A stretch of 64,000 nt of DNA from contig NZ_FOUO01000004.1 of the NCBI RefSeq assembly GCF_900114895.1, positions 62,001 through 126,000 on the forward strand, in the 5' to 3' direction. Every line of letters begins with the position of its first letter. The stretch's first letter is position 1. The translations under genes and the position numbers were made by a program. This stretch comes from Ectothiorhodospira mobilis. Lineage in GTDB: Bacteria; Pseudomonadota; Gammaproteobacteria; Ectothiorhodospirales; Ectothiorhodospiraceae. This document shows positions 9,138-17,215 of the stretch, piece by piece. The notes beneath the pieces were generated by a model. The model saw nothing but the letters and a program-made list of their open reading frames with translations, made no database searches and was not told the DNA's origin.

Positions 9138-9776
9138 ATGAGACGAGCCCCCATGTGTAGAATCCTGACCCTGTTGCCCCTCCTTCTGGCCCTGGCGGTG
9201 ACGCCGGCCCTGGCCGGGGAGGGCCGCCAGCGCCTGGAGTCCTTCTTCCAGGAGATGGACACCTTCCGCGCCGCCTTCGAGCAGGTGGTCACCGATGAAT
9301 CGGGGGAGGTGATGCAGCGCTCCGAGGGCCGGGTTTATCTCAAACGCCCGGGACGCTTCCGCTGGGACTACGAGACCCCCTATCGGCAGCAGATCATCGC
9401 CGACGGCGAGTCCCTGTGGACCTACGACGCGGACCTGGCCCAGGCCACGGTGCAGCCCATGGGCGAGGCCCTGGGACGCACCCCCACGCTGCTGCTCACC
9501 GGGGACGGGGATCTGCAGGAGGCCTTCCGCCTGGAGGAGGCGGGGACGCAGGGCGATCTGGCCTGGGTGGAACTGATCCCGCGGGAGGGGGGCACGGATT
9601 TCGAGCGCCTGCGCATCGGTCTGGACGGCCGCGCCGTGCGCGAGATGGTGCTGGAGGACCAGTTCGGCCAGCGCACCCGCATCCGCTTCAGCCAGCGGCA
9701 GATGAACCCCGGCATCCCAGAGAGCCGCTTCCGCTTCGAGCCGCCGGCGGATGTGGACGTGATGCAGAACGGATGA
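9138..9776 (+). CDS. lolA: Outer-membrane lipoprotein carrier protein LolA
   Basis: LolA ferries lipoproteins through the periplasm from LolCDE to LolB. There is a clear signal peptide cleaved after about residue 26 (VTPALA). The mature protein begins RQRLESFFQEMDTFRAAFEQ and contains the family segment RPGRFRWDYETPYRQQIIADG. Length is 212 residues, normal. The gene sits between ftsK and rarA, an order conserved in many gammaproteobacteria. ATG 9138 or ATG 9153 could be the start; neither has a strong ribosome site. Confidence 0.95.
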   Translation: MRRAPMCRILTLLPLLLALAVTPALAGEGRQRLESFFQEMDTFRAAFEQVVTDESGEVMQRSEGRVYLKRPGRFRWDYETPYRQQIIADGESLWTYDADLAQATVQPMGEALGRTPTLLLTGDGDLQEAFRLEEAGTQGDLAWVELIPREGGTDFERLRIGLDGRAVREMVLEDQFGQRTRIRFSQRQMNPGIPESRFRFEPPADVDVMQNG

Positions 9777-11131
9777 TCACCATGGATCCCGCGCCTCATC
9801 CGGACCGCCCCCTGGCGGACCGGATGCGTCCCCGCAGCTTGGAGGCGTTCGCCGGTCAGGCCCATCTGCTCGCCCCCGGCAAGCCCCTGCGCCGGGCCAT
9901 CGAGGAGGACCGGCTCCACTCCATGCTCTTCTGGGGCCCCCCGGGGACGGGCAAGACCACCCTGGCGCGGCTCATCTCCGCTTCCTGCGGGGCGCGCTTT
10001 CTCACCCTCTCCGCCGTCCTGGCGGGGGTGAAGGACATCCGCGAGGCGGTGGAGACGGCGCGGCGGGTGCGCCAGGAGGAGGACCGCCCGACCCTGCTCT
10101 TCGTGGACGAGGTGCACCGCTTCAACAAGTCCCAGCAGGACGCCTTCCTGCCCCATGTGGAGGACGGCACCATCGCCTTCATCGGCGCCACCACGGAAAA
10201 CCCGTCCTTTGAGCTGAACAACGCCCTGCTGTCCCGGGTGCGCACCTACGTGCTCAAGCGCCTGGAGGCGGCGGATATCCGCGCCGTCCTGGATCGGGCC
10301 CTGGCGGATACGGAGAACGGGCTGGGGGCGCGGGGGCTGCACATGGAGGCGCAGCACCGGGACCTGCTGGCCCGGGTGGCGGACGGCGATGCCCGCCGTG
10401 CCCTGAACCTTCTGGAGATCGCCGCCGACCTGGCGGTGGAGGGGCCCGAGGGTCCGGTCATCGACGCCTCCGTGCTGCAGGAGGTGCTGGGTGAGGACTC
10501 GCGCCGCTTCGACAAGGGGGGCGATCTCTTCTACGACCAGATCTCGGCCATGCACAAGTCGGTGCGGGGCAGCGATCCCGACGCCGCCCTGTACTGGTTC
10601 TGCCGCATGGTGGACGGCGGGGCGGACCCGGCCTACCTGGCGCGGCGCATCGTGCGCATGGCCAGCGAGGACATCGGCAACGCCGATCCCCGGGCCCTGA
10701 CCCTGGCCCTGCAGGCCTGGGACACCTACGACCGTCTGGGCAGCCCCGAGGGGGAACTGACCCTGGCCCAGGCGGTGATCTACCTGGCCTGCGCCGCCAA
10801 GAGCAACGCCGTCTACACGGCCTACAAGGCGGCCATGAAGGACGTGCGCGCCCGGGGCACGGAGGAAGTGCCCCTGCACCTGCGCAACGCCCCGACGCGT
10901 CTCATGAAGGCCCTGGAGCACGGCAAGGGTTACCGCTACGCCCACGACGAACCGGACGCCTTCGCCGCCGGCGAGTGCTACTTCCCCGAGGCCATGGGGG
11001 AGCCGCGCTACTATGAGCCGGTGCAACGGGGGCTGGAGATCCGCATCGGGGAGAAGCTGCGGGACCTGCGCCGGCGCAATGAGGCGGCCCGGGCGCGCGG
11101 GGGCCGGACCGGGGGCAAGGCCTCCTCCTGA
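9773..11131 (+). CDS. rarA: Replication-associated recombination protein A (AAA+ ATPase, MgsA)
   Basis: RarA/MgsA acts at stalled replication forks with SSB. Walker A is GPPGTGKT (residues 55-62) and Walker [13 protein letters not shown]. The C-terminal tetramerisation domain is intact, including [26 protein letters not shown] spread over two lines of the family consensus. ATG 9773 overlaps the lolA stop in an ATGA arrangement, giving 452 residues; ATG 9782 is an alternative. It ends 7 bp from the convergent cbbO gene. Confidence 0.94.
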   Translation: MITMDPAPHPDRPLADRMRPRSLEAFAGQAHLLAPGKPLRRAIEEDRLHSMLFWGPPGTGKTTLARLISASCGARFLTLSAVLAGVKDIREAVETARRVRQEEDRPTLLFVDEVHRFNKSQQDAFLPHVEDGTIAFIGATTENPSFELNNALLSRVRTYVLKRLEAADIRAVLDRALADTENGLGARGLHMEAQHRDLLARVADGDARRALNLLEIAADLAVEGPEGPVIDASVLQEVLGEDSRRFDKGGDLFYDQISAMHKSVRGSDPDAALYWFCRMVDGGADPAYLARRIVRMASEDIGNADPRALTLALQAWDTYDRLGSPEGELTLAQAVIYLACAAKSNAVYTAYKAAMKDVRARGTEEVPLHLRNAPTRLMKALEHGKGYRYAHDEPDAFAAGECYFPEAMGEPRYYEPVQRGLEIRIGEKLRDLRRRNEAARARGGRTGGKASS

Positions 11132-11138
11132 ACGGCCG

Positions 11139-13457
11139 CTACCGGGTCAGCCCCGCGTAGAGCATGGGCAGGGTCTCCGGCAGCCGCTCCACGTGGTCCA
11201 CCACCCGGTAGCCCCGGGGTCCGAAGATGCGTTCCACATAGTCGTCGGCGTGGGGGTCCAGGCTCAGGCAGAAGGTGTCCACCCCCAGGCGGGCCATCTC
11301 CTCCACGGCGTGATGGGCGTCCTGGCGCAGGTACTGCGGGTCGCGCACGTCCGTGTCCGAGGGCTCCCCGTCGGTGATGATGAGCAGCAGCTTCTTGCGC
11401 GTGGGCCGTTGCCGGAGCAACTGGCCGGCGTGGCGGATGGCGGTGCCCATGCGCGTGGATAGCTGCCCCCGCATCCCCGCCAGACGGGCCCGGGCCTGCT
11501 CGTCATAGGGCTCGTCGAAGTCCTTGAAGCGGAAATACTCCACGTCGTGACGGCCATCGGAGTCGAAGCCGTGCAGGGCGAAGGGGTCGCCGATGCGGTC
11601 CATGGCCCCGGCCAGCAGGGTGGTGGCCTCCCGCGCCAGTTCCAGCACGGTGCTGTCGGTGCCGTGGACGGTGTCGTTGGTGGATTCCGACAGGTCGATG
11701 AGCACCAGCACCGAGAGGTCCCGCACCCGGCGCTCGTTGCGGATGTACACCCGCGGGTCCGGCTGGCGCCCCGAGCGCTGATCCACCATGGCCTCCACCA
11801 GGGCGTTCAGGTCCAGTTCGTCCCCCTCCGGCTGGCGCCGGTGGCGCTGCATCCCCTGGGGCTGCAGGGCCTCGATGAGGTATTTCAGGCGGCTCACCAG
11901 GGGGCGGTACTTGTCCACCACCGCGTCCACCACGGCCGGATCCCCCTTGCCCGGGCGCCGTTCCAGCAGGGTGCACCAGTGGGGGCGCTCCAGCTGCATC
12001 TGGTAGTCCCATTCCGGATAGTGGTAGGGCAGGGAGACCGGGGGGCGGCCCTCCTGCTGGTTGAGGCTGGTGTCCTCCGAGTCCCGGAAGAACTCGGTGG
12101 AGAGGATCAGGATCTGCTGGGCGTCATCGCCGGCGCCGGGCACGTCCAGTTCATTGACCATCTCCATGAGGGAGACCTGGATGCGCTCCTGGGGGGCCTG
12201 CAGGAAGTCCACCCGTTGCGCTCCTTCGCCGGTGCCCAGGGACCAGAGGTAGCGGTTGTCGTCCCGGTAGAGCACGGGGATGCGGTCGTGGACGGCATGG
12301 AAGCGGTCGCCGCCGGGGAAGTGGGGGGCCAGCTCGTGACCCAGTTCCCAGGCCAGGCCGTGGTGCTCCAGGTTCCCCTCCCGGGCGGCGAAGGCCTCCC
12401 GTGCCCGGGTGATGAAGGCATGGTCATCCGCGTAGTCCGGGTCCAGCAGGGCGCGGGCGGTGCGGCCCAGCAGGGCGGTGACCCCTTCGCCGTCCGCCGG
12501 CGTGGTGGTGTGCAGGGGGGCCCAGATCTGGCGCAGACCCGGGAAGGCGGCCATGGCCAGGGCCTCGATGCGTGCGTCCTCCATCAGCCCGATGAGCATG
12601 CCGGTGAGGCCCCCGGGATCGCCGCCGGGCATGGGGCTGCGGCTGTGCACCACGTGGGCGGCGGCGTGGGCGGTGGCGGCGCGGTAGATCTTGAGCCCGT
12701 CCACCCCCGCATGAGCGTCATAGGCATCGGGGACGTGGATGGTGAAGCCGTCGATGAAGGGGCGGATGCCCTCCCGGGATTCGAAGTCTCCGCTGGTGGG
12801 GCGCAGGAAGAAGTCCCGTCCCCACAGGGCCCGCAGGTACATGTTGAGGCGCCGGTGCACGTCCACGAAGAGGGTGCCGCGGCGCTCCTTCTGGAACACG
12901 GAGCGGGATTCGGGGGTCTCCAGGCCGAAATAGGCCACCTGGGCCTTGAAGTCACGGCCGTGCACCTTCGCCCCCCACAGGGCCCAGCGGCGCAGTCCCC
13001 CCAGGGTGAGGTGGGTGAGCAGCACGTCCAGGTGCTCCAGCATGGGGCGGATCCCCCGGGGTGCCTGGGCCACCAGGGTGTCCAGCAGGTTCAGGTAATG
13101 GCCGAAGAGGGTGGGGTCATTGAGCCTGCGGGCGGCCACCGGGCTGGTGGCGATCACCAGGCTCACCACCGCCCCGCTGGTGCGGGAGGTGAGACGGGCC
13201 ACGGCCTCCAGCAGATCCCGCACCGCGTCCTCCCCCAGTTCCCGGGCCACCGAGGGGGCCTCCTGGATGAAGGCCACCACGGGTTCGCTGCCGCGCCCCA
13301 GGTTCTGCAGGGTGCGCGCCCCCTCCAGGTAGTAGGCCTGCAGGCCCTGGCGGCTGAAGGTGCGTACCGCGTCCTGCCAGGCGGAGGCCATGACCTCGGC
13401 GGCATGATCCCCCAGGTCGTCCAGCAGTTCGCGGTAGTCTTCCAGGTCGATGCTCAT
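11139..13457 (-). CDS. cbbO: RuBisCO activase component CbbO (von Willebrand factor A protein)
   Basis: CbbO is the adaptor subunit that, with the CbbQ AAA+ hexamer, remodels and reactivates inhibited RuBisCO. The product has 772 residues, the expected size. The C-terminal VWA domain contains the MIDAS motif DLSES near residue 586 (LVLIDLSESTND), followed by the downstream threonine and aspartate-containing segments (IITDGEPSDTD). The N-terminal part is the helical CbbO/NorD-type region. It is the last gene of cbbL-cbbS-cbbQ-cbbO and lies 65 bp after cbbQ. NorD is a paralogue, but the context fixes this as CbbO. Confidence 0.93.
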   Translation of the reverse strand: MSIDLEDYRELLDDLGDHAAEVMASAWQDAVRTFSRQGLQAYYLEGARTLQNLGRGSEPVVAFIQEAPSVARELGEDAVRDLLEAVARLTSRTSGAVVSLVIATSPVAARRLNDPTLFGHYLNLLDTLVAQAPRGIRPMLEHLDVLLTHLTLGGLRRWALWGAKVHGRDFKAQVAYFGLETPESRSVFQKERRGTLFVDVHRRLNMYLRALWGRDFFLRPTSGDFESREGIRPFIDGFTIHVPDAYDAHAGVDGLKIYRAATAHAAAHVVHSRSPMPGGDPGGLTGMLIGLMEDARIEALAMAAFPGLRQIWAPLHTTTPADGEGVTALLGRTARALLDPDYADDHAFITRAREAFAAREGNLEHHGLAWELGHELAPHFPGGDRFHAVHDRIPVLYRDDNRYLWSLGTGEGAQRVDFLQAPQERIQVSLMEMVNELDVPGAGDDAQQILILSTEFFRDSEDTSLNQQEGRPPVSLPYHYPEWDYQMQLERPHWCTLLERRPGKGDPAVVDAVVDKYRPLVSRLKYLIEALQPQGMQRHRRQPEGDELDLNALVEAMVDQRSGRQPDPRVYIRNERRVRDLSVLVLIDLSESTNDTVHGTDSTVLELAREATTLLAGAMDRIGDPFALHGFDSDGRHDVEYFRFKDFDEPYDEQARARLAGMRGQLSTRMGTAIRHAGQLLRQRPTRKKLLLIITDGEPSDTDVRDPQYLRQDAHHAVEEMARLGVDTFCLSLDPHADDYVERIFGPRGYRVVDHVERLPETLPMLYAGLTR

Positions 13458-13522
13458 GGCAATCCCCTACTGCGTCCAAGGGTACGGCGCCCGGTGGCGG
13501 GCACCCGGTCCGGTGCTGGGCC

Positions 13523-14326
13523 TCAGAAGAAGGTGGTCACCGCCGCGTCCAGGGCATCGCGCATGTCCGGGTCGTCGGTGAGCGGCCGCACCAGGGCCAT
13601 GCGGCAGGCGGCCAGGGGAGGCACACCGCGCTGGATGAGGGAGCCGGCATGCACCAGCATGCGCGTGGAGATGCCCTCGTCCAGCCCGTGTCCCTTGAGG
13701 TTGCGGGCCCGCTCCGCCACGCTCACCAGCTTGCCAGCGGTATCGCCATCCACGCCGGTCTCGTGGGTGACGATCTCCCGCTCCACCTCCGCCTCCGGAT
13801 AGCCGAAGTCCAGGGCCCCGAAGCGCTGCTTGGTGGACTGCTTCAGGTCCTTCATCAGGCTCTGGTAGCCGGGGTTGTAGGAGATCACCAGCTGAAAGTC
13901 CGCATGGGCCTTGACCAGCTCGCCCTTCTTCTCCAGGGGCAGCACCCGGCGGTTATCGGTGAGGGGATGGATCACCACCACGGTGTCCTGGCGGGCCTCC
14001 ACCACCTCGTCCAGGTAGCAGATGGCGCCATGGCGCGCCGCCAGGGTCAGGGGCCCGTCCTGCCAGCGGGTGCCGTCCGCATCCAGCAGGTAGCGGCCCA
14101 CCAGGTCCGAGGCGGTCATGTCCTCGTTGCAGGCCACGGTGATCAGGGGTCTGTCCAGCTTCCAGGCCATGTATTCCACGAACCGGGTCTTGCCGCAGCC
14201 GGTGGGGCCCTTGAGCATCATGGGCATGCGTACGGCGTAGGCCGCCTCGTACAGCTCCACTTCCTCCCCGACGGCACGGTAATAGGGTTCCTCGGGGATG
14301 CGGTAGTCGCGGATATCGTCTTGCAT
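13523..14326 (-). CDS. cbbQ: RuBisCO activase AAA+ ATPase CbbQ
   Basis: This MoxR-type AAA+ ATPase forms the ring that powers RuBisCO reactivation together with CbbO. Walker A is GPTGCGKT (residues 40-47), Walker B lies in [11 protein letters not shown], and a sensor segment [10 protein letters not shown] follows. The ATG at 14326 has a GGAGGAG ribosome site 7-8 bp upstream; the longer frame to 14365 would only add a proline/glycine-rich tail. Length is 267 residues, as usual for CbbQ. It is separated from cbbS by about 159 bp holding two strong stem-loops. Confidence 0.95.
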   Translation of the reverse strand: MQDDIRDYRIPEEPYYRAVGEEVELYEAAYAVRMPMMLKGPTGCGKTRFVEYMAWKLDRPLITVACNEDMTASDLVGRYLLDADGTRWQDGPLTLAARHGAICYLDEVVEARQDTVVVIHPLTDNRRVLPLEKKGELVKAHADFQLVISYNPGYQSLMKDLKQSTKQRFGALDFGYPEAEVEREIVTHETGVDGDTAGKLVSVAERARNLKGHGLDEGISTRMLVHAGSLIQRGVPPLAACRMALVRPLTDDPDMRDALDAAVTTFF

Positions 14327-14377
14327 GATCACTCCTCCGGGACCTCCGGGCACCGCCGGAGGCACCTGCGTCAGGAT

Positions 14378-14401
14378 CCGGGCCCGCGCGCACGGGCCCG
14401 G
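14378..14401 (-). repeat. Stem-loop in the cbbS-cbbQ gap (nearer cbbQ)
   Basis: CCGGGCCCG (14378-14386) pairs perfectly with CGGGCCCGG (14393-14401) across a 6-nt loop. In the cbb transcript this lies about 50 nt before the cbbQ start. There is no following U-tract, so it is not a standard intrinsic terminator. It could impede 3'-5' decay or modulate read-through. Confidence 0.55.
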
Positions 14402-14443
14402 GGATGTGGCCGATCCCTCGTCCCCGCAAGGTCGCCGCGGGGC

Positions 14444-14469
14444 CGGGCAAGGGGAAGACCCCTTGCCCG
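14444..14469 (-). repeat. Perfect 11-bp stem-loop just downstream of cbbS
   Basis: CGGGCAAGGGG (14444-14454) pairs perfectly with CCCCTTGCCCG (14459-14469) over a 4-nt loop. It begins about 16 nt after the cbbS stop in the transcript. It is a strong hairpin without a U-run, so a pause/processing element or 3' stabiliser that makes cbbLS mRNA more abundant than cbbQO is the likeliest role (inference). Confidence 0.6.
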
Positions 14470-14485
14470 CGAGGGGGGCAGCGGG

Positions 14486-14815
14486 TCAGCCCCGGTGCAC
14501 CACGAAGGCCAGGCCCTGGCTCTGGGCGTAGTTGTCGTAGCCGATCAGGCGCACCATGTGGCCGGGGTTCTCCTGGCGGCAGGCCTCCACCTCGGCCAGT
14601 ACGGTGTCCACCGACTGCTCGCCGAACATGGGCAGCTTCCACATGTACCAGTAGTGGCCGAAGGCGTTTTCCGGCTCGCTGTGTTCCACCGCCGGGTTCC
14701 AGCCCTGTTCGATGATGTACTCCACCTGCTTGCGGACCTGTTCGGGGTTCATCTCCGGCAGGTAGGAGAAGGTCTCGTATTTCTGCGACTGCTTGAAGCT
14801 CTGGATGTCGGACAT
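14486..14815 (-). CDS. cbbS: Ribulose-bisphosphate carboxylase small subunit, form I
   Basis: This is the 109-residue small subunit of the L8S8 enzyme. Recognisable segments are [30 protein letters not shown], the [10 protein letters not shown] strand and the C-terminal [20 protein letters not shown]. It follows cbbL by 73 bp and has a GGAGGGAT ribosome site. The small subunit stabilises the octameric core and tunes CO2/O2 specificity. Confidence 0.97.
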   Translation of the reverse strand: MSDIQSFKQSQKYETFSYLPEMNPEQVRKQVEYIIEQGWNPAVEHSEPENAFGHYWYMWKLPMFGEQSVDTVLAEVEACRQENPGHMVRLIGYDNYAQSQGLAFVVHRG

Positions 14816-14852
14816 GGGTCATCCCTCCTGAAAACCTGAAATCGGGGCCTGT

Positions 14853-14871
14853 GGGCGCCCGGCGGGCGCCC
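14853..14871 (-). repeat. Stem-loop in the cbbL-cbbS gap
   Basis: GGGCGCCC (14853-14860) is repeated at 14864-14871 after a 3-nt loop. As each copy is itself palindromic, the pair forms an 8-bp GC-only stem. It occupies much of the 73-bp spacer between cbbL and cbbS. Such hairpins are often invoked to set the relative stability of adjacent message segments. That role here is inference. Confidence 0.5.
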
Positions 14872-14888
14872 CAGAGTGGGTGCGGACC

Positions 14889-16310
14889 TCAGCGGTGCTG
14901 CACGTCCAGCTTGTCCACGGTGTCAAACTCGAACTTGATCTCCTTCCAGGTCTCCATGGCGACCTTGAGTTCGGGGCTATGCTGGGCGGCGGCGGTGAGG
15001 ATCTCCTTGCCTTCCTTCTCGGTCTCGCGGCCCTCGTTGCGGGCCTGGACGCAGGCCTCCAGGGCCACGCGGTTGGCCGTGGCCCCGGCGGCATTGCCCC
15101 AGGGATGGCCCAGGGTGCCGCCGCCGAACTGGAACACGGCGTCGTCACCGAAGATGGAGAGCAGGGCGGGCATGTGCCAGACGTGGATGCCACCGGAGGC
15201 CACGGCGAAGACGCCGGGCATGGAGCCCCAGTCCTGATCGAAGAAGATCCCCCGGGAGCGGTCTTCCTTGATGTAGTCGTCCCGCAGCAGGTCGATCCAG
15301 CCCAGGGTGGCGTCCCGGTCCCCCTCCAGCTTGCCCACCACGGTGCCGGTGTGCAGGTGGTCGCCGCCGGAGAGGCGCAGGATCTTGGCCAGCACCCGGA
15401 AGTGGATGCCGTGGCGGGGATGGCGGTCCATGACCGCGTGCATGGCGCGGTGGATGTGCAGCAGCATGCCGTTGTCGCGGCACCAGTTGGCCAGGCCGGT
15501 GTTGGCGCAGAAGCCGCCGGTGATGTAGTCGTGCATGATGATGGGGGCGCCGATCTCCTTGGCGTACTCGGCGCGCTTGTACATCTCCTCCGGCGTGGGG
15601 GCGGTGACGTTCAGGTAGTGGCCCTTGCGCTCGCCGGTCTCCGCCTCGGCCTTTTCGATGGCCTCCATGACGAAGTCGAAACGCTGCCGCCAGCGCATGA
15701 AGGGCTGGGAGTTGACGTTCTCGTCGTCCTTGGTGAAGTCCAGGCCGCCGCGCAGGCACTCGTACACGGCGCGGCCGTAGTTCTTGGCGGAGAGGCCCAG
15801 CTTGGGCTTGATGGTGCAGCCCAAAAGGGGACGGCCGTACTTGTTCATGACGTCCCGTTCCACCTGGATGCCGTGGGGCGGGCCGCCGCAGGTCTTGACA
15901 TAGGCGATGGGGAAGCGCACGTCCTCCAGGCGCAGGGTGCGCACCGCCTTGAAGCCGAAGACGTTGCCCACCAGGGAGGTGAAGACGTTCACCACCGAAC
16001 CTTCCTCGAACAGGTCGATGGGGTAGGCGATGAAGGCGTAGAAGCATTCGTCGTCGCCGGGCACGTCCTCGATCTTGTAGGCCCGGCCCTTGTAGTAGTC
16101 CAGGTCGGTGAGCAGGTCGGTCCACACCGTGGTCCAGGTGCCGGTGGAGGATTCGGCGGCCACGGCGGCGGCGGCCTCTTCCCGGTCCACGCCGGGCTGG
16201 GGGGTGACCTTGAACACGGCCAGGATGTCCGTGTCGCGGGGGGTGTATTCGGGGGTCCAGTAGGTCTGGCGGTAGTCCTTCACACCAGCGCTGTAGGTCT
16301 TTGCGGCCAT
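14889..16310 (-). CDS. cbbL: Ribulose-bisphosphate carboxylase large subunit, form I
   Basis: This is the catalytic subunit of Calvin-cycle CO2 fixation, 473 residues from the ATG at 16310. That start has an AAGGAG ribosome site and begins [13 protein letters not shown], the normal form I start. The open frame to 16424 is upstream leader. The active site is intact: TIKPK with Lys168 (spinach Lys175), FTKDDE with Lys194 as the carbamylated lysine (spinach Lys201), and the HIHRAMH loop and [17 protein letters not shown] of loop 6. It heads the cbbLSQO operon and is divergent from higBA. Confidence 0.98.
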   Translation of the reverse strand: MAAKTYSAGVKDYRQTYWTPEYTPRDTDILAVFKVTPQPGVDREEAAAAVAAESSTGTWTTVWTDLLTDLDYYKGRAYKIEDVPGDDECFYAFIAYPIDLFEEGSVVNVFTSLVGNVFGFKAVRTLRLEDVRFPIAYVKTCGGPPHGIQVERDVMNKYGRPLLGCTIKPKLGLSAKNYGRAVYECLRGGLDFTKDDENVNSQPFMRWRQRFDFVMEAIEKAEAETGERKGHYLNVTAPTPEEMYKRAEYAKEIGAPIIMHDYITGGFCANTGLANWCRDNGMLLHIHRAMHAVMDRHPRHGIHFRVLAKILRLSGGDHLHTGTVVGKLEGDRDATLGWIDLLRDDYIKEDRSRGIFFDQDWGSMPGVFAVASGGIHVWHMPALLSIFGDDAVFQFGGGTLGHPWGNAAGATANRVALEACVQARNEGRETEKEGKEILTAAAQHSPELKVAMETWKEIKFEFDTVDKLDVQHR

Positions 16311-16564
16311 CGTCGACTCCTTTGGGTTCGGATTCTGTTCATCCCGCCGCTGGGCGGTCGAAATGAATGTAGTCGTGTTCGACGTGGGAAAGCCTACGCC
16401 CGCTTTCTCATTAATTAAAATCAATCTTCATGATGGTGTTCATCAAGGATTGCTGATGGTTTGGGGGTGGGGCCTTGCCGTGGGGGCTTACGCGGTCGAA
16501 TTCCGGCCGGTCATCTGGACGTATTCGGTCTTTACGCATTACGTAAAATGTACAAAATGAATGG
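16311..16564. promoter_or_regulatory. Divergent intergenic region of cbbL and higBA
   Basis: The 254-bp gap has an AT-rich block around 16408-16435 (ATTAATTAAAATCAATC) that is a likely cbbL promoter/CbbR region, as CbbR (LysR-type) sites usually lie here. No cbbR gene is present in the window. I could not define a convincing T-N11-A operator. The higB-proximal part holds the palindrome listed separately. Confidence 0.4.
16531..16547. promoter_or_regulatory. Palindrome upstream of higB, candidate HigA operator
   Basis: TTTAC-GCATTAC-GTAAA is a perfect 5-bp inverted repeat with a 7-bp spacer, and it contains TTACGTAA (16539-16546). It lies 18 bp before the higB ATG. HigA antitoxins repress their own operons through palindromes in this position. 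Assignment is by location only. Confidence 0.5.
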
Positions 16565-16846
16565 ATGATCAAGACGTTCGCGGATAAAAGGACGGCCGCG
16601 CTGTTCGATGATCGAGCCGTGCGGTCTGTTGCGCCTGCGCTGCGAAGGAAGGTTCGTCGCAAGCTCATGCAACTGGATGCGGTGGATGATGTGGATGCGT
16701 TGCGTGTCCCGCCGGGCAATCACCTGGAGAAGCTCAGCGGCCGAAGATCAGGCCAGTGGAGTATTCGAGTGGATGCCCAGTGGCGTCTGTGCTTCCGCTT
16801 TGAGGGCGGGCATGCTTGGGATGTGGAGTTTTGTGATTACCATTAG
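16565..16846 (+). CDS. higB: HigB-family toxin (RelE superfamily)
   Basis: This 93-residue basic protein shows the HigB pattern: MIKTFADKRTAALFDDR at the start, a central LRVPPGNHLEKLSG and the C-terminal GQWSIRVDAQWRLCFRFEGG and VEFCDYH. HigB cleaves mRNA on the ribosome. It precedes its antitoxin by about 8 bp; toxin-first order is characteristic of higBA. Both look intact. Its lower GC than the neighbours suggests acquisition by transfer. Confidence 0.93.
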   Translation: MIKTFADKRTAALFDDRAVRSVAPALRRKVRRKLMQLDAVDDVDALRVPPGNHLEKLSGRRSGQWSIRVDAQWRLCFRFEGGHAWDVEFCDYH

Positions 16847-16854
16847 AGGTGGGG

Positions 16855-17208
16855 ATGATGATGAGTATCGATCGGCATACGGTCTCCAGTCTGGCTTACG
16901 ATGAGGCGGACGCGCTGGATCGGGATGACCCCATAGGGCCGGGGGAGATCCTGCGTGAGGACTTCATGGAGCCCCTGGAACTCTCAGCGGCCGCATTGGC
17001 AAGGGCACTGGATGTCCCGGCCAACCGGATTACGGCCATCCTCAAGGGGGAGCGTGGCGTGACGGCGGATACGGCCCTGCGGCTGGCGCGTTATTTCGGC
17101 ACCACCGCGGAATTCTGGATGCGCCTTCAGTCCGAGTATGAACTGCGCCGGGCGCGACAGAGCCTGGCCGATAAAATCCATCGAACGGTCTCCCCGAGGG
17201 TGGCTTGA
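16855..17208 (+). CDS. higA: HigA-family antitoxin (XRE helix-turn-helix)
   Basis: The product neutralises HigB and represses the operon. The helix-turn-helix is LSAAALARALDVPANRITAI followed by the HigA signature GERGVTADTALRLARYFGT and FWMRLQSEYELR. The ATG at 16855 gives 117 residues and follows an AGAGGTG ribosome site; a GTG at 16849 would overlap that site. The N-terminal extension of about 25 residues before the usual HigA domain is slightly long. It ends 8 bp from the convergent transporter gene. Confidence 0.93.
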   Translation: MMMSIDRHTVSSLAYDEADALDRDDPIGPGEILREDFMEPLELSAAALARALDVPANRITAILKGERGVTADTALRLARYFGTTAEFWMRLQSEYELRRARQSLADKIHRTVSPRVA

Positions 17209-17215
17209 GGAATGA

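Noticed and set aside
13523-14365. Longer CbbQ starting at 14365
   Set aside because: It would add a Pro/Gly tail and cover the GGAGGAG ribosome site that serves the ATG at 14326.
14444-14469. Intrinsic terminator after cbbS
   Set aside because: Strong stem but no T-run on the transcript, and cbbQ-cbbO continue in the same direction; kept as a stem-loop only.
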